From positions 1,054,001 to 1,118,000 of the forward strand of contig NZ_CANNDS010000002.1 of the NCBI RefSeq assembly GCF_947503415.1: a DNA stretch of 64,000 nt, given 5' to 3'. Shown piece by piece: positions 61,532-64,000 of this stretch (its first letter is position 1; each line of letters opens with the position of its first letter). The position numbers and the translations under genes are program-made. The stretch comes from an uncultured Tateyamaria sp. (lineage in GTDB: Bacteria; Pseudomonadota; Alphaproteobacteria; Rhodobacterales; Rhodobacteraceae). Below the pieces are notes generated by a model. That model worked only from the letters and a program-made list of their open reading frames with translations. It was not told the DNA's origin and made no database searches.

Positions 61532-61560
61532 TTGATATTGGAACGTTCCATATTTCTCAA
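61532..61560 (-). promoter_or_regulatory. Sigma-70-type promoter of the CoA-transferase operon with operator O2 in its spacer
   Basis: On the minus strand, TTGAGA (61560-61555) and TATCAA (61537-61532) are separated by exactly 17 bp. The perfect 12-bp palindrome TGGAACGTTCCA (61539-61550) lies wholly inside that spacer. This is a strong repressor-controlled promoter layout for the long operon that follows. Confidence 0.75.
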
Positions 61561-61582
61561 GGAAAATCTTTCGCGGGATGTC

Positions 61583-61592
61583 GGGGGGGGGG
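61583..61592. repeat. G10 homopolymer tract upstream of the operon promoter
   Basis: Ten consecutive G on the plus strand lie 23 bp upstream of the -35 element of the minus-strand promoter. Such tracts change length by slippage. Here a change would not alter the -35/-10 spacing, but could alter upstream activator spacing. It may also be a sequencing uncertainty. Confidence 0.6.
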
Positions 61593-61988
61593 TCCGAAAG
61601 GTGAGGGATTTGACATGTGCGCATCGCGCTCGCAAAGCCATTCGGGTTGCGGATGCCGCCACGCTGACACGTGGAACGGGGTCTACGGCGCACAACCTCT
61701 TACAAGCCGCACTTGTGCAATGATAACGTACCAGCTCGGCGGCTGACATGCGAAGAACAAGGGCCCGGAGACATCGCCACCAATTGGCAAAGTGCTTGCC
61801 AGTGCGCTTTTCATTCCAGACCCAATGTCAGCCGACCTCACCCGACAAAACGGAAACCAAGCCGGCGCCGGGGCGCAGGATGCGCGCGCCGTGGTTAAAT
61901 TTGCGTTGTCCTACCGCGCGGCGGGCAAGGCATTGAAACGAGGTACAGATTTGAAATCCATCAACATTTCCCTACACTTGCGAACACC

Positions 61989-62006
61989 TTGTCCCCGCGG
62001 GGACAA
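61989..62006 (-). terminator. Perfect palindromic terminator of the 2-hydroxyacid dehydrogenase operon
   Basis: TTGTCCCCGCGGGGACAA is an 18-bp perfect palindrome 5 bp beyond the dehydrogenase stop at 62012. On the minus strand it is followed by GGTGTTCG and has no T tract. A close relative of the same sequence occurs inside the cupin gene at 18105-18126. Confidence 0.55.
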
Positions 62007-62011
62007 ACCTG

Positions 62012-62965
62012 TCAAACCGCGTTGGGCAGCGCCGTTCCGTCCAGAAATGCCGCGATATTCTCGACCGCCATCAGCCCCATCGCTTCCCGAACCTCCAGCG
62101 CAGCGGTTCCCAGATGCGGCAACAGCGTCACGTTGTTCAGGCGTCGCAATGCGTCGGGCACAACCGGTTCGTGTTCGTACACATCCAACCCGGCGCCACC
62201 AATCGCGCCCGCCTCCAGCGCTTCGATCAGGGCCGCCTCGTTGACCACATCACCGCGGGCGATATTGATCAGGTGCGCGTGACTTTGCATGGCGTTCAGC
62301 ACCTCTGCGTCGATCAAATGCCGCGTCTCCGTCCCCCCGGGGACAGCCACGACCAACACATCGACCGATGCCGCCAAAGTCCTAAGGTCGGGCACCCGCT
62401 GCGCGTCAAAGCCGACATCCTTTTCGGATCTGTTGTAGTAGGACACCTGCATCCCGAACCCAAGGTGGCAGCGCCGTGCAATGGCCTGTCCAATCCGTCC
62501 CATGCCGACAATGCCGACACGCTTGCCGGTGACATGCAGCCCCAACATTTGCGTCGGATGCCAGCCCGGCCAATCGTTCGTGCGGACCAATCGCTCGCCC
62601 TCGGCGGCGCGGCGGGCTGACATCAGGATCAGCATCATACCAATGTCCGCAGTCGCATCCGTGACCGCGCCGGGTGTGTTCGTCACGGCAATCCCTGCGT
62701 TCCGCGCCGCGGCCGCGTCGATGTGATTGTAACCCACCCCAAAGTTCGCAAGCAGCTTGCACCGTGGCTCTGCCACATCGGCAAACACGTCGGCCGAAAA
62801 TGCATCGCCAAGCGTCGGCAGCACGATGTCGAAGTCGGTCAACGCGCGGCACAATTCCTTGTCTGTCAGGGGCGCGGTCTCTGCCCGCACGTCAACCTCG
62901 CACAGCGCCCGAGCGGCATTGAGCACGGTGTCCGGCAAGGGCCGCGTCACCCACAACCGCATCAA
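62012..62965 (-). CDS. D-2-hydroxyacid dehydrogenase (glyoxylate/hydroxypyruvate reductase-like)
   Basis: This 317-residue NAD(P)-dependent enzyme has the Rossmann motif GKRVGIVGMGRIGQAIARRC, the substrate Arg in LINIARGDVVNEAALIEAL, a downstream Glu (DVYEHEPVVPD) and the catalytic His in TLLPHLGTAALE. This is the Arg-Glu-His set of D-isomer 2-hydroxyacid dehydrogenases. It overlaps csaA by 4 nt, in an operon with proC. Glyoxylate or hydroxypyruvate is the likeliest substrate. Confidence 0.92.
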   Translation of the reverse strand: MMRLWVTRPLPDTVLNAARALCEVDVRAETAPLTDKELCRALTDFDIVLPTLGDAFSADVFADVAEPRCKLLANFGVGYNHIDAAAARNAGIAVTNTPGAVTDATADIGMMLILMSARRAAEGERLVRTNDWPGWHPTQMLGLHVTGKRVGIVGMGRIGQAIARRCHLGFGMQVSYYNRSEKDVGFDAQRVPDLRTLAASVDVLVVAVPGGTETRHLIDAEVLNAMQSHAHLINIARGDVVNEAALIEALEAGAIGGAGLDVYEHEPVVPDALRRLNNVTLLPHLGTAALEVREAMGLMAVENIAAFLDGTALPNAV

Positions 62966-63300
62966 TGCATCCGCCCGCCAACCGGCACGTCCTTGTCGGG
63001 CGTGGCCAGCACGATGTTGCCTTGGTCGTCGGGAAACCCGAGAACCAGAACCTCGGACATGAATGGACCGATCTGGCGGGGCGGGAAGTTCACCACCGCC
63101 ATCACCTGACGCCCCACAAGCGTCTCGGGCTCATAGTGCACCGTCACCTGAGCTGAGGTCTTCCGCTCCCCGATGTCGCCGCCGAAATCGACCCACATCT
63201 TGATCGCGGGTTTGCGCGCTTCGGGAAAGGGTTCGGCCTTGATCACTCGGCCCACGCGAATATCAACCTTCAGAAAGTCATCGAACGAAATCTCAGCCAC
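62962..63300 (-). CDS. csaA: tRNA-binding protein CsaA
   Basis: This 112-residue OB-fold protein of the CsaA/EMAP-II-like group begins ISFDDFLKVDIRVGRVIKAEPFPEARKPA. It contains KTSAQVTVHYEPETLVGRQVMAVVNFPPRQIGPFMSEVLVLGF and ends DVPVGGRMH. It is a proposed chaperone or tRNA-binding factor linked to protein export. GTG 63300 follows AAGGAG at good spacing, and the start overlaps the end of proC by 8 nt. Confidence 0.93.
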   Translation of the reverse strand: MAEISFDDFLKVDIRVGRVIKAEPFPEARKPAIKMWVDFGGDIGERKTSAQVTVHYEPETLVGRQVMAVVNFPPRQIGPFMSEVLVLGFPDDQGNIVLATPDKDVPVGGRMH

Positions 63301-64000
63301 GGGCCAGCTCCTTTGATCGTTTTGTGGCCGCTTCAACGGCGCGGGGCAAGAGGCTCGGGAAGCCTGTCTGTTCATCCATCAGCACCTCCAACGCCGCCTG
63401 TGTTGTCCCGTTGGGGCTGGTGACATTGATGCGCAATTGGGCGGGGTCCTCGGTGGCCTCCATCGCAAGGTGCCCTGCCCCGGCGACAGTTACCTTGGCA
63501 AACTGCAAGGCAAGGTCTTCGGGCAGGCCCTGGGCCACACCGCCAGCGGCGAGGGTTTCGATCATGTGAAAGACGTAAGCCGGACCGGAGCCACTGACCC
63601 CTGTGACAGCATCCATCTGGTGCTCGCCCTCCAGCCGCACCACATCGCCCACGGCAGACAGCAGCATCTCAGCCTCATCCAACGCGCCCTGCCCGGCGTC
63701 ATTGGCGCAAATCGCCGTGATGCCACGGCCCACGGCAGCGGGTGTGTTGGGCATGGCACGGACGATGGGGGTCGCTTGACCGAAGGCGTTCTCAAACGCG
63801 GACAAAGGCGTGCCTGCCGCGACCGACACGAACACCGTGTCGCCACCACCGAAGGCCGCGATGTCGGGCAGCGCGTTGCCCATCATCTGCGGTTTCACTG
63901 CGATCAGGATCACGGCGGGGTCAGCGGGCAGGTCCGCGTTCACATGCGCACCGGTGGCCTGTACCCACGGGGACGGTGCCGGGTCCTGCACCCACACGGA
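63293..64000 (-). CDS. proC: Pyrroline-5-carboxylate reductase (5' end cut by window)
   Basis: The C-terminal 235 or so residues of ProC are visible. They include ILIAVKPQMMGNALPDIA, the family segment PIVRAMPNTPAAVGRGITAI and the dimerisation region VTGVSGSGPAYVFHMIETLAAGGVAQGL, with INVTSPNGTTQAALEVL near the end. The N-terminal Rossmann GxGxMG, about 30 residues, lies beyond base 64000. It catalyses the last step of proline synthesis with NAD(P)H. It is the upstream gene of the csaA operon. Confidence 0.93.
   Translation of the reverse strand, partial: SVWVQDPAPSPWVQATGAHVNADLPADPAVILIAVKPQMMGNALPDIAAFGGGDTVFVSVAAGTPLSAFENAFGQATPIVRAMPNTPAAVGRGITAICANDAGQGALDEAEMLLSAVGDVVRLEGEHQMDAVTGVSGSGPAYVFHMIETLAAGGVAQGLPEDLALQFAKVTVAGAGHLAMEATEDPAQLRINVTSPNGTTQAALEVLMDEQTGFPSLLPRAVEAATKRSKELARG

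Larger units (their letters stand above)
61481..62011. other. 531-bp promoter-bearing intergenic region
   Basis: This region contains the promoter and two operators for the minus-strand operon (61516-61560), a G10 tract (61583-61592) and a terminator for the next minus-strand operon (61989-62006). Between 61600 and 61988 I see no convincing gene, tRNA or repeat, only short frames without family features. Confidence 0.6.

Noticed and set aside
61792-62244. 150-codon plus-strand frame running into the 2-hydroxyacid dehydrogenase region
   Set aside because: Mostly antisense to a conserved dehydrogenase and rich in Arg/Pro, with no start signal or family features.
1-64000. CRISPR arrays, tRNA or rRNA genes, transposases, integrases
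   Set aside because: No direct-repeat/spacer array, cloverleaf-forming segment, rRNA block or recombinase motif was found on reading both strands.

Overview
The window reads as a chromosomal segment of a marine-type alphaproteobacterium, most likely a Rhodobacterales (Roseobacter-group) species. The evidence is the high G+C content, the strong third-position GC bias, the density of ABC and TRAP importers, the bdhA-patatin pair, a TamB C-terminus, the fused DppD-DppF ATPase, and intergenic motifs of the type seen at gene ends in this group. No rRNA, tRNA, CRISPR array, integrase or transposase was seen. Most of the window is solute uptake plus catabolism under local regulators.

Layout. 0-7 kb: the tail of tamB, a GntR regulator with a perfect 18-bp palindrome before its start, an AbrB-type membrane protein, a palindromic intergenic element, and a TetR regulator divergent from an RND efflux adaptor and permease. 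7-16.4 kb: a peptide-type ABC importer (two tandem binding proteins, two permeases, a small secreted protein, a fused double ATPase). It is interrupted by an antisense ompA-like gene with twelve 13-residue acidic repeats. 16.4-20.5 kb: a minus-strand operon bdhA, patatin, bicupin, MFS. 20.6-24.6 kb: a lactonase-like MBL hydrolase and an ABM protein, divergent from an isopropylmalate-dehydrogenase-like enzyme, a Gfo/Idh oxidoreductase and a GntR regulator. 24.6-30.5 kb: an IclR regulator, a TRAP transporter and a GMC oxidoreductase. 30.6-38.2 kb: a LacI regulator divergent from an ABC sugar importer with two structurally unusual permeases, a GH63-like hydrolase and the ATPase. 38.4-45.4 kb: a four-carbon acid-sugar kinase and aldolase, a FabH-like synthase, a DUF992 protein, a YjhX-type protein, an ArsH-type flavoprotein, a possible DNA-binding protein, a structured intergenic region and thymidine kinase.

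45.5-61.5 kb is the most notable part. Thirteen minus-strand genes appear to form one LacI regulon: CoA-transferase, enoyl-CoA hydratase, aldehyde dehydrogenase, a complete ABC sugar-type importer, two GMC oxidoreductases, a Dabb protein, the LacI regulator, a Gfo/Idh oxidoreductase and a 700-residue FAD flavoprotein. The core palindrome GGAACGTTCC occurs twice in the promoter before the first gene (one copy inside the 17-bp spacer of a good -35/-10 pair, one at the expected start site) and once before the Gfo/Idh gene. The gene set predicts import of a carbohydrate-like or alcohol substrate, oxidation to an acid, and CoA-thioester catabolism. I cannot assign a substrate, and I do not recognise the combination as a described pathway.

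62-64 kb: a 2-hydroxyacid dehydrogenase, CsaA and the 3' part of proC, in one overlapping operon that runs off the window.
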